Assembly (NCBI GenBank): GCA_016647705.1
Contig: CM028328.1
Location: 9,151,614 to 9,215,613, forward strand
DNA length: 64,000 nucleotides
Direction of reading: 5' to 3'
Source of the DNA: Eucommia ulmoides
Lineage: Eukaryota > Streptophyta > Magnoliopsida > Garryales > Eucommiaceae
The position numbers were made by a program, and so were the translations under genes. Positions 10,820-22,196 of this stretch are shown here, in pieces. Below the pieces are notes generated by a model. It saw nothing but the letters and a program-made list of their open reading frames with translations, ran no database searches and was not told the DNA's origin. Every line of letters begins with the position of its first letter. Within the stretch, counting starts at the first letter, position 1.

Positions 10820-12317
10820 AGCTGGGAAAAGATTTCGTGAATAAATTTGCAAGTTGTTCTTTCCTAGAAATACGAGACACCTAAAGTTGACCGTTTTAAA
10901 CCATAATGCGGACAAAATGATAATCAACCTCAAGATGCTTCATTCGCGAATAAAAGACAGGGTTACCAGCAAGATATGTGGCCCTTAAATTATCACAATA
11001 GACAACCGGCTACTTTGGTAATGAGATCGCAAGCTCATAAAGTAAGTTCTTAACCCATTGAATTTCAACAGTAGCGGAGGTAACAAAACAATATTCTGCT
11101 TCAGTTGATGATCCTGCTACACTACTTTGTTTCTTTGAACTCCAAGAGATCAAATTTTTACCAAGATAAACAAGAAATGTACTTGTGGAAGAACGATCAT
11201 CCTTGTTACCCGCCCAATCTGCATAAGAGAATGCATGAAGATCAAGTGGAGACCTGTGATGAATGAAAAGACAATAGTTCACCGTGCCAACTAGGTAGCG
11301 AATAACACGCTTGGCTATAGACCAATGATTCTTTGTTGGACGGTGAGCAAATTGAGCAAGCTTGTTAATGGCAAAGGCAATATTCGGTCTGGTTAATGCC
11401 AAATACTGTAAAGTGCCAACAATAATGCAATAAAGCTTGGCATCATCAAGATGAGTGTTATCCTCCAAGCACAACGAATTTTTCGTAGACATAGGAGTAT
11501 GAACTGTCTTGCACCTGCCATATGTGTCTTTTCAAAGATGTCTTGGATATACTTCTTTTGCGATAAGAAGAGGCCATTGAAGGTTCGCACAACCTGAACA
11601 CCAAGAAAGTAATAAAGAGAACCAAGATCTTTAATAGAGAAGCGTTGCCCAAGTTTTAAAATAAACTGATTGATTGCATTTGGATTTCTCCTAGTACAAT
11701 TAAGTCGTCAACGTAGACAACCAAGTAAATAATAATGCCTGATTGACTGTAAATGAAGAGGCATTGATCAACATGAGAGACTTTAAAACTCAAGGTAAGA
11801 AGATAGTTTTGTAATTCCGAATACTAAGCTTGGGGGGCCTATTTTAGACCATAAATTGCTTTCTTGATTTTGCAAACATGTGTAGACTTTGTAGGATCAA
11901 CAAAATCTCTTCGGTTAGATATCCATGTAAGAAAGCCATTATTGACATCCAACTGTCGTAAGGGCCAATCTCGTGTGATAGCGATAGTGATAACAACTCT
12001 AATTGTAATGTGCTTGGCAACTGGAGAGAAGGTCTCAATATAATCAATTCCCGTACGTTGTGTAAATCCTTGAGCAACAAGACGTGCTTTATATTTATTT
12101 ACGGATCCATCCAATATTTATTTAAGGATCCATCCAAATTGAGCTTGACTCGAAAAATCCATTTGGAGCCAACTAATTTCTGTTTCGCAGTAGATGAAAC
12201 GAGCTCCCACATGCCTTGTTTCTGTAAGGCTTGAATTTTTTCATTCATAGCTGCCTTCCAATTGGGATAACTGAGTGCTTTTGACACAAATTTTGGCTCA
12301 AATTTGATGTCGGGCAA
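10820..12317 (-). pseudogene. copia polyprotein: reverse transcriptase and RNase H, degraded
   Basis: Read from right to left: RT N-terminus (about 12317-12100, with NEKIQALQKQGMWELV and GSKWIFRVK), KARLVAQGFTQRTGIDYIETFSPV (split here by rule: about 12090-12020), the DVNNGFL motif, FVDPTK..HVCKIKKAIYGLK (to about 11840), the catalytic YVDD at 11704-11715, then RNase H (11492-11010, with LTRPNIAFA, YADWAGNKDDRSST and SSTEAEY) and a copia-type C-terminus near 10980. Frame changes separate these parts: a short tandem duplication around 12105-12140 (ggatccatccaa twice), a deletion/frameshift near 11920 and another near 11500. A remnant of the element's pol, with no function expected. Confidence 0.85.
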
Positions 12318-12540
12318 TGATGCTGACTTAGGCAGTAGAGCACGGTGGGCAGTGGAGGTGTTTAGGCATAACTTTTGAACTAGTTTATGGATATTATTCT
12401 TTGCCGAGTGATCATGGGATAAGAGTTTTGTGGAGGATCCATGCCAAGGTTAGAAGGTAAAGAAGTGGATGATAAATGTGATGAGGAGCTCATGCCTAAA
12501 TCAGACACTGATGGTCTTAAGGGTTCAGTGGAGGACGTGT

Positions 12541-14507
12541 TGTAAGACCCCGATCCTTATTTAAAACACATTTTCATACATTTAAGAAAAATACGGGGGT
12601 ATTGTGTGTCATTTATTGTTTAATTTAAAAGTTGAGAGGTTAATTCGTAAATTTTCAAACACATTAAAATGTGAGTTGGGTTTAACTAATATCCTAACTA
12701 AAATTAAAGGGGAGGATTGTGCAAATAAAATATTTAATATATATTATATATATATAGAGAGAGAGAGTTGGTGAAATTGTGAGGAAGATGGGATGGCCAC
12801 TTGATCGGCCATTGGATTACGCACACATATATACATATATACATATGTATACATACATATATTCATACATATCCATACACCTCGTGAAAGAGAAAGGAAA
12901 ACCGACAAGAGAGAGAAAAGAAGAGAGAGAATCGGAGGTGGGTTCGTCGGTGAGTGTCAGTGATCGGTGATCGTTGCGGTAGTCGACGGGGCGTGTGGCG
13001 TCGTTAAATTTAGAGAGAGAGAGAGAGGGCGGTTAGCTCCGGTGGGTATGGGATCACCATTCGTCTGGTGGTGACAGTGATTGAGTGTGTGTGTTTCGTG
13101 TGCGTGTGCTCTGTTTTATGTTTTGTGTTAATAGTATGCGTGTGTGTTTTCTGTATGTTTGGTGTGTGTGTGTGGTAAGGGAGATATTGGTTGTGTGGGT
13201 GTCGACGGAGTTCGCTGGCGGTAAGTTAAAGAGAGAGAGAGAGCAGTGGGTGTGGGTGTATTTTGCGTCTGCTGTGTGTGTGTGTGTTCAACAGTTGCGG
13301 TGTGGGTATGTCTATCAGTCGTCCGGTGGTCAGTATTTTGTGTGGTGTGTGTGTGTATTCTGAGTGGTGACGAAGGTGGTGGTTCGGTTGGTGACGGTGC
13401 TCCGGCGTGAGAGGAGGTGTCATTCATCAGGGATGCATTCGGCTCGTCGTTAATCCCAATTATGTGGGCTTTGATCGTTGAGGTGGTCGGCAGTGAAAAC
13501 TGCTGGAGTTGGTAAGGAGAGAGAGGAGGTCGGCGACTGAACTAGGAGTGCAAACAGGAAGTAGGAATAGAAAAAGAAAAAGGAAGAAAGAAGAAGAAAA
13601 AAGAAAAAAAGGAGAAATTACACGAACCACCCCAATAAAACTTAAAACTCATCTCGCGGACTGGTGGAAAATCCGGGAAAGGTAGAATTCTTGACTCTTT
13701 TCATATATGCATTTAATTGTCGTATTTTGTGGAATTTTACCTGTTGAAATTATATGAAATATGTGGGACGATGTGGAATTTACGTAACGAACATGTTTAC
13801 GTGGTTTTTGTGTTAAATTTGGACGATGCGAAATTTATGTGATGAGCATGCTTACGTGGTTTGTGTTATATAAATTAAATGCACGTATTAGAGGGGTTGG
13901 AGTTCTACTGAGCGTTAGCTCACAACCCCACAGTGTTTGGTTGCAGGGTCGGCTGAGACGAAACTGGAGAAGAAATTTCATCCGAAATTTCTGGATGTAT
14001 TAATTGTAAATATTGTAATAATTATTATTATTGTTGTAATTGGAAAAAAACGGTAATATTAATTATCGTAGTTGTCGTAGAATATTTCTCCAAATTTTAA
14101 TGTATTGAAATTTCGGTAAATATAATTGGTTTGGAAAAACGTTGGAAATTCAGTTATAAATTATGAGAGAGATCTTCAAATATATTGGAGTTTATTGGGA
14201 AGTCGAGGGAGTTGGATTATAGGGATTTAAATTATAAATCTGAGACTTTTAAATTGGTCGCCGTTGTGCAGGAAATGAGTGGATTAAATATAAAATAGAT
14301 TAATGATATTAATTGGTGATATATAAATTGTGATTATTATATGAAATGCATTCCCGTCATAAAATCGGCAATTAGAATTATTGCTATGATTTATAAAAAC
14401 TTACCGAATTTTGTAGTGTCAAAGAAGTCGACTAGTCGAATAGTTGCTTCTAGGCTTAGGATTTTCTCTATAGTCTCGGCCCTGGGAAACCGGGACGGGG
14501 TGTCACA
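12541..14507 (+). repeat. 5' LTR of the Tekay-like derivative
   Basis: 1967 bp, aligned over its full length with 25294-27238. It includes an AT/GA microsatellite (about 12738-12770), a GT-rich segment (13085-13360) with long but meaningless open frames, and the terminal 'gggacggggtgtcaca'. Small indels distinguish the two LTRs (for example 14 bp near 13975 present only here, 12 bp near 27192 present only in the right LTR). Confidence 0.9.
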
Positions 14508-14525
14508 AGGGGTATCAGAGCTTAG
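14508..14525 (+). promoter_or_regulatory. Primer-binding site
   Basis: AGGGGTATCAGAGCTTAG directly after the LTR, a variant of the TGGTATCAGAGC initiator-Met-tRNA primer site used by many plant LTR elements. Confidence 0.7.
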
Positions 14526-15292
14526 GTTATAGATTCTGCAGACTTAAAACTTAGATTGGCGAGCACTTTGAACCGGGGTTAGGACACCCATCAGTCATAA
14601 TAAATTCTTAATATGCAAAAATAATAATTTTAGTGGAATAACAAATGATGAATGTTTACGTTTAACAATTGATTGAGATTGTAATGATTCATATGTGTAT
14701 ACCGGTTTGATCGATTATGTGATTTATGTGTCATATTTGCCTCCAGTTAAAATTACGTGATACCTATGTAACGATTTAGGTGCATTAATATTTCTATATA
14801 TGTAGGTTCATTTATTCACACATATATATACGTAGAGATAAAAAATAAGAATATTATGGGGTAAATAATATATATACAGGCATTGAAGTTTCCGTTATAT
14901 TTTTGGGGGGTTGAACATTTTTGCACTAATGTGTTATTACCATTATTTCACTTTGATTCCTAAAAATTTATGAGTTGAATATATTAACATTTGAGATGGC
15001 GGGTGATTAGCGTAAACTATCTATAATGAGTTAAATAAGCTTGGGTGAGTGTCGTATTAGTCGTAGACCATAAAAAAAATAAAAAAAATAAAAAACCAAC
15101 AAATTGTCCCTAAATAGGAGTTATTAATTTAACGGTGTATATTGTCTTCTATATAAATTGTGGAATTATATTTTTGTATTAAAGTATGGAAAAACAAGTG
15201 TTGATAAGATGGACGATTTTACGACGAGTCATGGATCAAGTAAAATTTTAAAGGGTGAAAAATTATTTTTATTATCTTGCGATGCCGTAGTA

Positions 15293-15424
15293 TTCACCTG
15301 CTTGGCATAGACCGGCAGAGCGTTGTTCACCTGCTTGGCATAGTCTGACAGAGCGTAGTTTACCTGCTTGGCATAGACCGGCAGAGCGTTGTTCACCTGC
15401 TTAGCATAGACCGGCAGAGCGTTG
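15293..15424. repeat. 33-bp tandem repeat array 1, four units
   Basis: Exactly four 33-bp units (consensus start TTCACCTGCTTGGCATAGAC, end GGCAGAGCGTTG). Because 33 is a multiple of three, the minus strand reads as an 11-residue repeat NALPVYAKQVN inside a 94-codon open frame (15229-15513). No known domain. Confidence 0.85.
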
Positions 15425-15998
15425 GCCCGTCTGGACTGCAAATCCCACAGGTGTACCCTTACATTAGATGATACAGTTGTGCAGGTCACGGTACTGTCGC
15501 AAACGCTGATCATATGGTTAAATGATCCTATGGCTAGTAGGAAATGGTGTGCGGTATTTTATTATATGACGTAAATGTTTAAATTGGTGGATTTAAAATG
15601 TTTGGAATGGGTTGACTTAAATTATTTGAATTGGGTGTTTTAAATATATTATTTATTACATTGGTGACAGTAGAAAATTGGTTTCCAACATAGAATGCGA
15701 TATATGATAGTATCTTTTGAAAAAAGTGGTGTTTAGAAAAAAAAAAAATACTTGATCCATAAACTCTTTTATATATTGAAGGCAGCTTGTATACTGTCTT
15801 CTAGTAAATTTTAAAAATCTATTTAAAAATGGACGAATTTGCAACTTATATGGATCAAGCGGTTTTGGGTATTGATGGAAAAAAAAAATGTTTTGTGAAT
15901 TACGTTGGTTTCAAAAGGCGTGGAAAAATTGATTGTGGAAAAAATCGTTTGTTTTTTTTTTAAATGGAAATTGGTGTTTGGTCCGACTAGCCATAGTA

Positions 15999-16163
15999 TT
16001 CGCCTGTGTGGCATAATCCCGCAGAGCGTTGTTCACCTGCGTGGTGTAGTCCCGCAGAGCGTTGTTCACTTGTTTGGCATAGTTCGGCAGAGCGTTGTTT
16101 ACCTGCTTGGCATAGTTCAGCAGAGCGTTGTTCACCTGCTTGGCATAGTCTGGCAGAGCGGTG
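15999..16163. repeat. 33-bp tandem repeat array 2, five units
   Basis: Five units of the same 33-bp repeat, more diverged, in the second copy of the 619-bp macro-repeat. All units keep the 33-bp length, so the minus-strand 11-residue periodicity is preserved. Confidence 0.85.
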
Positions 16164-16194
16164 GCCCGTCAGGAATGCAAATCTTGCGGATTGT

Positions 16195-17741
16195 TGGTAG
16201 GGGGCTATTTTTCGCACGCCAACTTACGCTCGCAAGTATACAAGGTCTAAAGTTTTAATATAGTGGATCTTTGAAGATCGGATATCGTTCCCACAGAGAA
16301 AAGTGTAAAATAATTGAATTGAATACCGCAATTGACATAGTCTCGTGTTATCCTGACGACGGAAGATGTTAATTGAAATTAAACTAAGGTAAATTACAAT
16401 TAGTGGGTTAATTCTAACTAGGTTGATTAATTAGGGATTGATTTCGTTCACTTAATACACGTTTGATTTCGTTCGGTTAACAATAATGGAGTTTGGGTAT
16501 CCGACAATCTCGGTTCGAAAACTCCTCCGCCACCTCTTTCGAGTGTAAGACGAGGGAATACGTGACTTCGAGTTGACGCCGAGGTCCCCCTCGATGTCTT
16601 AACGACTCTAGGCCGCGTGAGTCTTGACCCAACATCATTGATTGCATACTAACTATCGCCCTCCCGGGTTATTAGGTCGTAATGATGTGTTTACCCTAGT
16701 CCGAATCCAGGGTTACCTCTCTCGAGTGTCAAACCCTAGATTTTCAAGTCCAACCCTAATACTGTTACAAGCATATTAAGATCGTCATCAAATGATAAAC
16801 ACAATCGAACTTAAAACAACAACTGTTAAAGAAACGTATATTAAACCAAACGAGTATTTACACAACTACACATTTCCCTAATTAATCTCTAAATTACACT
16901 AACATGTTCTTAGCCAATACAACATAAATCAAGAGGAGATCATCATTACCAACTATAAATATTAAATACAAAGATGAAAACAAGGAAAGAAAAGCCAAAT
17001 CTCAAAGTGGAGTAGTCCACTTTCGCCAAAGAACGTTCCTCCCGAGCTTCCTCTTTTCCGTTGCTGAACTTCCTCTTTTGGCTCTTCAAGGATTGGCCAA
17101 GAACACTCTTTACAACTAATCTAATCTACTTCCTAAACTAAACTAATCTAACTAAGGTGAAAGAGAGCTCCCAAGAACAACCGGAGCCTCCTCTCACGTC
17201 TAAGGGGTTCGAAGGTGTAAGGGTCTCTTTGTGGTTTGGTGGAGAAAAGGGTTAAAAAGAGGGATTTGGAAAATATCTTCAAAATATCTAAAAATAGATA
17301 TTTATGTGCATAGTTTCACCGCCTAAGCGGTGGTTCACCGCTCGGGCGGTGGCTTTAAGTCGGTTAAAGTCTGTCGGTTACTTCGCCTAAGCGGTGGTTT
17401 TTACGCTTAGACGGTGGCTGCTGGCAAGATATTCTGTTGTTTTCTTGCCTAGGCGGTGGTTTTCTCGCCTAGGCGGTAGTTGAGCCCTTCAGCACTCCAA
17501 CATTCTGCCTCTTTTCTGCCTAAGTGGTGGAACTTCCGCTTAGGCGGTGGTCTTCATTTATCGAAATCCTATTTTGCACATTTTGTTCACCGTTTCTCCA
17601 CCGTTTTCACTTTTTTCTCGCCCTTTGACGTATTTTCACCTGTTCTCCACTAAAACACACTAAAACATAATTGAATATAACTAAAATGCTTGAGAACTAA
17701 CAAATCCGGTTTAGAAATAGATAGGGTTTTCACACCTATCA
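16195..17741 (-). repeat. 3' LTR of the Tat/Athila-like element
   Basis: 1547 bp, full-length match to 22197-23723. Contains 'gttcccacagagaa', typical of Tat/Athila LTR ends, and a cluster of CACCGC-loop-GCGGTG hairpins at 17317-17550. Confidence 0.85.
17317..17550. repeat. CACCGC/GCGGTG hairpin cluster in the left LTR
   Basis: Repeated short palindromes such as CACCGCCTAAGCGGTG (17317-17332) and CACCGCTCGGGCGGTG, with 6-bp arms and 4-bp loops, spaced by 5-40 bp; some copies have mismatched arms. Equivalent clusters are at 21098-21392 and 23319-23532. Confidence 0.8.
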
Positions 17742-18234
17742 ATACCCTCAAACTTAGAATTTTGTTAGTCCTCGAGTAAAACACTAACACTAAACTAAAC
17801 TAACTAACTAACTAATCAACTAGAAATGAAAAATTAAACTAACACAAAAGAAGTATATGCATGTAAATATAAAGTTCAATCGAAATGACCAATTTGTTCC
17901 TCCCTCAATATCCTGAAATCGGATTAAGTTCGGGAAGCATCCCACACCAAGTAGTGTTCTAGAATTTCAACCATATGCTTGATTGAAGTCTACTATCCAC
18001 TAATGTAGGCTTGGATATTCACAGAAATCAATAGGACTTGGTTTGGCTTTGGCTTTGGAGAACGACCATGGGTATCACTGGAATAAAAATAGAAATATGG
18101 TTTAATCGATCGATACTCGAGGTAAAATCGCTTGTCACTATCCTCTCACATGACCCCAGTACAATTCTGAATAAGAAACGAAAAAAATCTTGTATTCACT
18201 TGTCGAAAGAGAAGAAAATGAAAATAATATTCAC

Positions 18235-18265
<31 letters not shown>

Positions 18266-19344
18266 ACCCCTAAATTAATTCGAATTATTACAGTTTTAGG
18301 AGAGTGCAAAAAGAAGTTAGAGAAACACACCCCCAAATTTATTCAAACTTGTAAAATTTTAGGAATATGTAAAAAGAAATGATAGAAACACACCCCCAAA
18401 CTTTTTTTAGAAGCGTGCAAAAAGAAATACAAAAATGACAAGTGAATAAACTAATACTGAATCAATAAAAATTCGTCTGAAACCCTACCGCTCACTTGAT
18501 TTCACTCAATTTTGAAAATTAGGCTTAGCGACTTTGGTTTAGGAAAAATCTAAATGAAAAGAGTATTTGAAACGTTTTCAGAATTTATTACGTTATCGGC
18601 TTCGACAGGGGAAATAAGGAATGAATATTTTCAGGTTAGCTACAACGGATCAAGCGAAAAATTGACGGCCTAAATCACGCCTCCAGAATTACCTTACCTA
18701 GGATTCCGCCTCAAGTTTTCTCCAAATCAAGTTCTAGTTTCCTCATTTTCTATCATGAACTTAATATCGAATAATCAACGTCTAATCGTTCAGAAAATTA
18801 TTCATTGAGTTCAAATGTCGTGCAATTTTCGGATCGAGATAATTTTTACACAATTGACATGTTAAGCACACAAAACACACTAGGAAGGTATTACCCTCGA
18901 CCTCAATATGCAATTTGGGGATAATTCTCATCATCGGGTTTTGGCCCAAATGAACTCACATCTAACATGCAAACACAACTTTATACATACACAATATTAA
19001 ACTAATTCTAATACTAACATACATACTAATCTAACCACTCAACATTCAAAAACAAAAATTAAACTAACTAGACTAATAATTTAAAATTTAAGACATTCAT
19101 AATACATAAATAAATAAAGGTCTGTACAACAAAAAATTTCATTTTGTTCAAATATAATAATAATTGTTCATCATTTTCTACAAAAAGTCAAAACGGATGA
19201 ACATTCACTAAGCTATCATCCGATCCATACCACTCAGGCCTGAACACGGCAGTGTTCCAATAGCAGCAAACCCAATAAACATATAGCATGCTTGCAAAAA
19301 AAAAAAATGGGTTGAACACATACCTAGGGAATAAGAGTTATTCC
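17742..19344. other. Non-coding 3' part of the Tat/Athila-like element
   Basis: AT-rich with no protein. Holds a poly-T run near 18235-18260 and three variants of 'acacaccccaaa...' near 18265-18410. The minus-strand purine tract lies at 17742-17760. Confidence 0.5.
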
Positions 19345-20472
19345 CTACTGTTCACCTGAAGACGAGTCATCACCATCATCACTCTGAGAAGGAGAATGTG
19401 GTCTCTGGAATAGATGTGGTGGCACAGATGGCATCGGTGGGAAATCGTCCATCTCAAGGCCAAGGCCCTCCCAAATCTTCCGTTGGACCCGATCTTGTTG
19501 CCTCGAAAATTGGTCCAAGAAAGAGGCAATTTCATATTGATTCTGGAGGACCATCTGAAGCTTCTTCTCTTGGGAGTTTTCAGCTCGGGCTCCAGAAGGT
19601 CCAGCCGTATCGCCTGGTTGCTCTTCCCCTTCCTCAAGCTCAGGCTCGGGTGCCTCTTGTGCCCCATTCCTCCACAACCGATTTATCACTGATAGAGTGA
19701 GTGGAGAGATAGGTTCACACTGGCTTCCCCCGGATACAGTCACATCAGCTAATCTGAATATATGGGTCAACAGTGACGGAAATGGGAGCCCACCCTTTAC
19801 CGATTTCAAAGCATGAAGAATTGATGAATAGATCAGAAATCCAACGTTTATGGGTTGTCCGATCTGGATTTTATAGATCAAATAGGCCCTGTCCTTCGAG
19901 ACGTCTGACAAATGTGATGTCGGCAGGAGGCTTCCACTGATGAAGTTGTGCCAGATTTTTGAAACCGGCTTGAGGCATCTCACTGAAAATGTAGCGACGT
20001 TCGGCCCCTGGTGTTTCCACTTTACCGGGCCAGATGTGATATATTGGATGACCCTTTGTAAAGTAGGTTCCTGGCTTTCAATTGACTCTGGTGCCGAAAG
20101 CCCGAAGAGATGATTTATGAAGTCGGGGTTGAAGATAATGGGTTGGTTTCGGACCCTTGCTAGATCGTCGATGGCCTCGATAGCATTTGCATAGAACTCT
20201 TTGACCAAAGCTATTTCGCCTGGGGGTGGCGATTTGCAAAATTGCTCCCAGTGGCGGCTTAGGATTTCATTCCGAAATTCCTCTGGGAGCTCCTCGATCG
20301 GGCCAAATCCCCGTTGACATATGCAAGCACGATGTTTTTCGTGTTGTTTAAAGTGGTCCGCCGCTTGTTTTGACACAAAGCGGGTAGCATCAAAGTCAAC
20401 GTCGATCGGCGCCCTTGGGTTGGAACCCGACCCTTCTCCTCTGGCCCTCTTCTTAGCCGCTCTTTTCGGCAT
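19345..20472 (-). CDS. Gag-like 'putative plant transposon protein' of the Tat/Athila-like element
   Basis: An intact 375-residue frame, starting at the ATG at 20472-20470. The N-terminus is basic and low-complexity (MPKRAAKKRARGEGSG). The central part, about residues 30-260, has the pattern of the Pfam family 'putative plant transposon protein': an FVSKQAADHF start, RGFGPIEELPEEF, ALVKEFYANA, ARVRNQPIIF followed by HLFGL, and a final HIFRLADV. The C-terminus is acidic and Ser/Pro-rich, ending SDDGDDSSSGEQ, with a short coiled-coil-like stretch near residues 300-340. The family occurs in gag position in Ty3/gypsy derivatives; its molecular role is not established. No stops or frameshifts, although the rest of the pol machinery is missing. 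Confidence 0.75.
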   Translation of the reverse strand: MPKRAAKKRARGEGSGSNPRAPIDVDFDATRFVSKQAADHFKQHEKHRACICQRGFGPIEELPEEFRNEILSRHWEQFCKSPPPGEIALVKEFYANAIEAIDDLARVRNQPIIFNPDFINHLFGLSAPESIESQEPTLQRVIQYITSGPVKWKHQGPNVATFSVRCLKPVSKIWHNFISGSLLPTSHLSDVSKDRAYLIYKIQIGQPINVGFLIYSSILHALKSVKGGLPFPSLLTHIFRLADVTVSGGSQCEPISPLTLSVINRLWRNGAQEAPEPELEEGEEQPGDTAGPSGARAENSQEKKLQMVLQNQYEIASFLDQFSRQQDRVQRKIWEGLGLEMDDFPPMPSVPPHLFQRPHSPSQSDDGDDSSSGEQ

Positions 20473-21097
20473 TTCCTACAATCACAATCACAAAAACCCA
20501 ATACAACCTCATCATATGTGAACATTTGAAAAACATAAACTTCCCTAATCACATTGTCATGAACAAATTTATCCCAAAATGAATACCTATTTGAATTTTT
20601 CAAACAATTGTTTCACAAATGTGACATCCTATATTAGTTCACACACTCAACCAATCCATTTAAACATGCGTATCATCAAGAATCAAATCAAAAACCCATT
20701 GAACTTCGAAATCGCGAAACTAGGGTTTTAGGTTTTTGGGCAAAATCTCAAAATCCATTGATTTCTTTGATAGAATCATGCAAACCAACCAATAATTTCA
20801 ACAACTAAACTAAATGTAATGTAAAAGAAACTTACTTGTTGAAAAATAATGGCCCAATCAAAAGAAATGGAAGAAATCGCACCTTTCACGCTAAACCCTT
20901 GATTTTCGGAAATGGGGGTTGAAATCCGATTCTTGGAGGTTGAATCGTGATGGAAATGACCACGTTTTGTAATGGATGAATGATTTTGGAGATTAGGAAC
21001 GGTTTGGGAGTGAAGTTTTAGAGAGAAGGTGGAGGATTGGGGAGGGAACTTGCGTTTTTAATTTTTAGGCGACGGGCTGTTTTTAACAGCAGAAAGT

Positions 21098-21392
21098 CCA
21101 CCGCTTAGGTGGTGGAACTCTTTTCTTTAAAATCAAACCTTCTGATGAAATTCCTCTTAGGCGGTGGTTTTTACGCCTTAGCAAAATTACACCAGTGTGC
21201 AAACGTTTTGTTTTGCTGTTAATCCGCCTAGGCGGTGGTTTTTTCCGCCTAAGCGGTGGAGCATATTTTGAAAATTTGGTGCATCCTGTATTTTTACCGC
21301 CTGAGCGGTGTTTTACCGCTTGGGTGGTGAGCTGTTTTCACCCACTCTGTATTTTTACCGCCTAAACGGTGGTTTACCGCTTGGGCGGTGGG
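21098..21392. repeat. CACCGC/GCGGTG hairpin cluster in the leader
   Basis: Same palindromic repeat family as in both LTRs but here in the internal leader; examples are 'ccgcctaggcggtgg' near 21226 and 'ccgcctaagcggtgg' near 21246. Confidence 0.75.
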
Positions 21393-22177
21393 CCTGATAC
21401 TCCTACTTTTGTGTTTTCCTCAAATTTTCAAAATACGGCTCCACCCCGTTCATTTTCACTTCGCTTGTTCAATGTGTTTTAAATTTGAAATACTTTCCTA
21501 AACTTCCACACTCCTAAATTCACTGCCGAACACATTCCGAAGCCATGCCGGCTTCCAAAAAGAATAAATAATCAAATAAATAGTAACAAAAATCAGGTAA
21601 TTTGATACCCTAAGTTTCATTTCAAAAGAATAGCGCTTGAGTTACCGTCCCCAGCTGGACTTTTGTGTCACTAAGTATTTTTCACCAAAATTCCCCATAG
21701 ACAAGGAATTTGAGCTCAAATGCTTAGTCGGATCAAGATCATGGCTTTGAAGTCGGCGTCTCTTCTCAGTCCTTATCATTTTCAACAAGCTCCATCTCGG
21801 GATTGAGATTTAAGAGTTCCAATCTTCATCATTTCTCGCACCACTTGATCTCATTAACACAATGAAACAAAAATAAAAATTAAAAACAAAACAAAAATAA
21901 ATGTCAGGATTAACACTTGACCACTTAGTCGCAATATCAACTTAGAATTCACACTGATCTCACGTCTATAACGCCAAAGACTTGGTGTGTTGATGGACTA
22001 GAAAACGATACATTTGCTTTTCCTATATATAAAACTTAAGTTCTGGGCCGATACCGCGTTTCTTTTGCAATATTCAATTAAATTCAAACTCATCCCACGT
22101 CAACAATGCCAAAAACTTGGTATATGTTGACGAGAACAAAATTTGACAATAATCAAATAAAATTCATACTAATCCCT

Positions 22178-22190
22178 GGCAACGGCGCCA
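22178..22190 (-). promoter_or_regulatory. Primer-binding site, minus strand
   Basis: TGGCGCCGTTGCC on the minus strand, six bases inside the right LTR. This is the common primer site of plant Tat/Athila-type Ty3/gypsy elements. Confidence 0.75.
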
Positions 22191-22196
22191 AAAACT

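Larger units (their letters stand above)
14526..16194 (+). other. Internal non-coding DNA of the Tekay-like derivative, left part
   Basis: AT-rich without protein domains. From about 15183 on it consists of roughly 619-bp direct repeats: the 'atggatcaag' marker recurs at 15231 and 15850, followed each time by a 33-bp tandem array and 'ggcccgtc...tgcaaatc'. The second unit is interrupted by the Tat-like element and resumes at 23724 ('ggtacccttaccctt', 'cgatcctatggctag'). Confidence 0.6.
20473..22196 (-). other. 5' leader of the Tat/Athila-like element
   Basis: Region between the PBS and the gag-like start on the minus strand, about 1.7 kb, non-coding. It holds the second CACCGC hairpin cluster (21098-21392). 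Two phrases, 'cacgtctataacgccaaagacttggtgtgttgatg' like near 21961 and 22098, and the PBS itself, all end in a 'gccaaaaacttggta' motif, suggesting small duplications around the PBS. Confidence 0.5.

Noticed and set aside
13085..13427. Open frames of Cys/Val-rich or Thr/His-rich protein in the Tekay-like LTR
   Set aside because: Caused by GT/CA-rich simple sequence; the equivalent region of the other LTR (25782-26358) gives different frames.
15293..16163. CRISPR-like array
   Set aside because: Units are contiguous 33-bp tandem repeats without unique spacers, and this is a plant genome.
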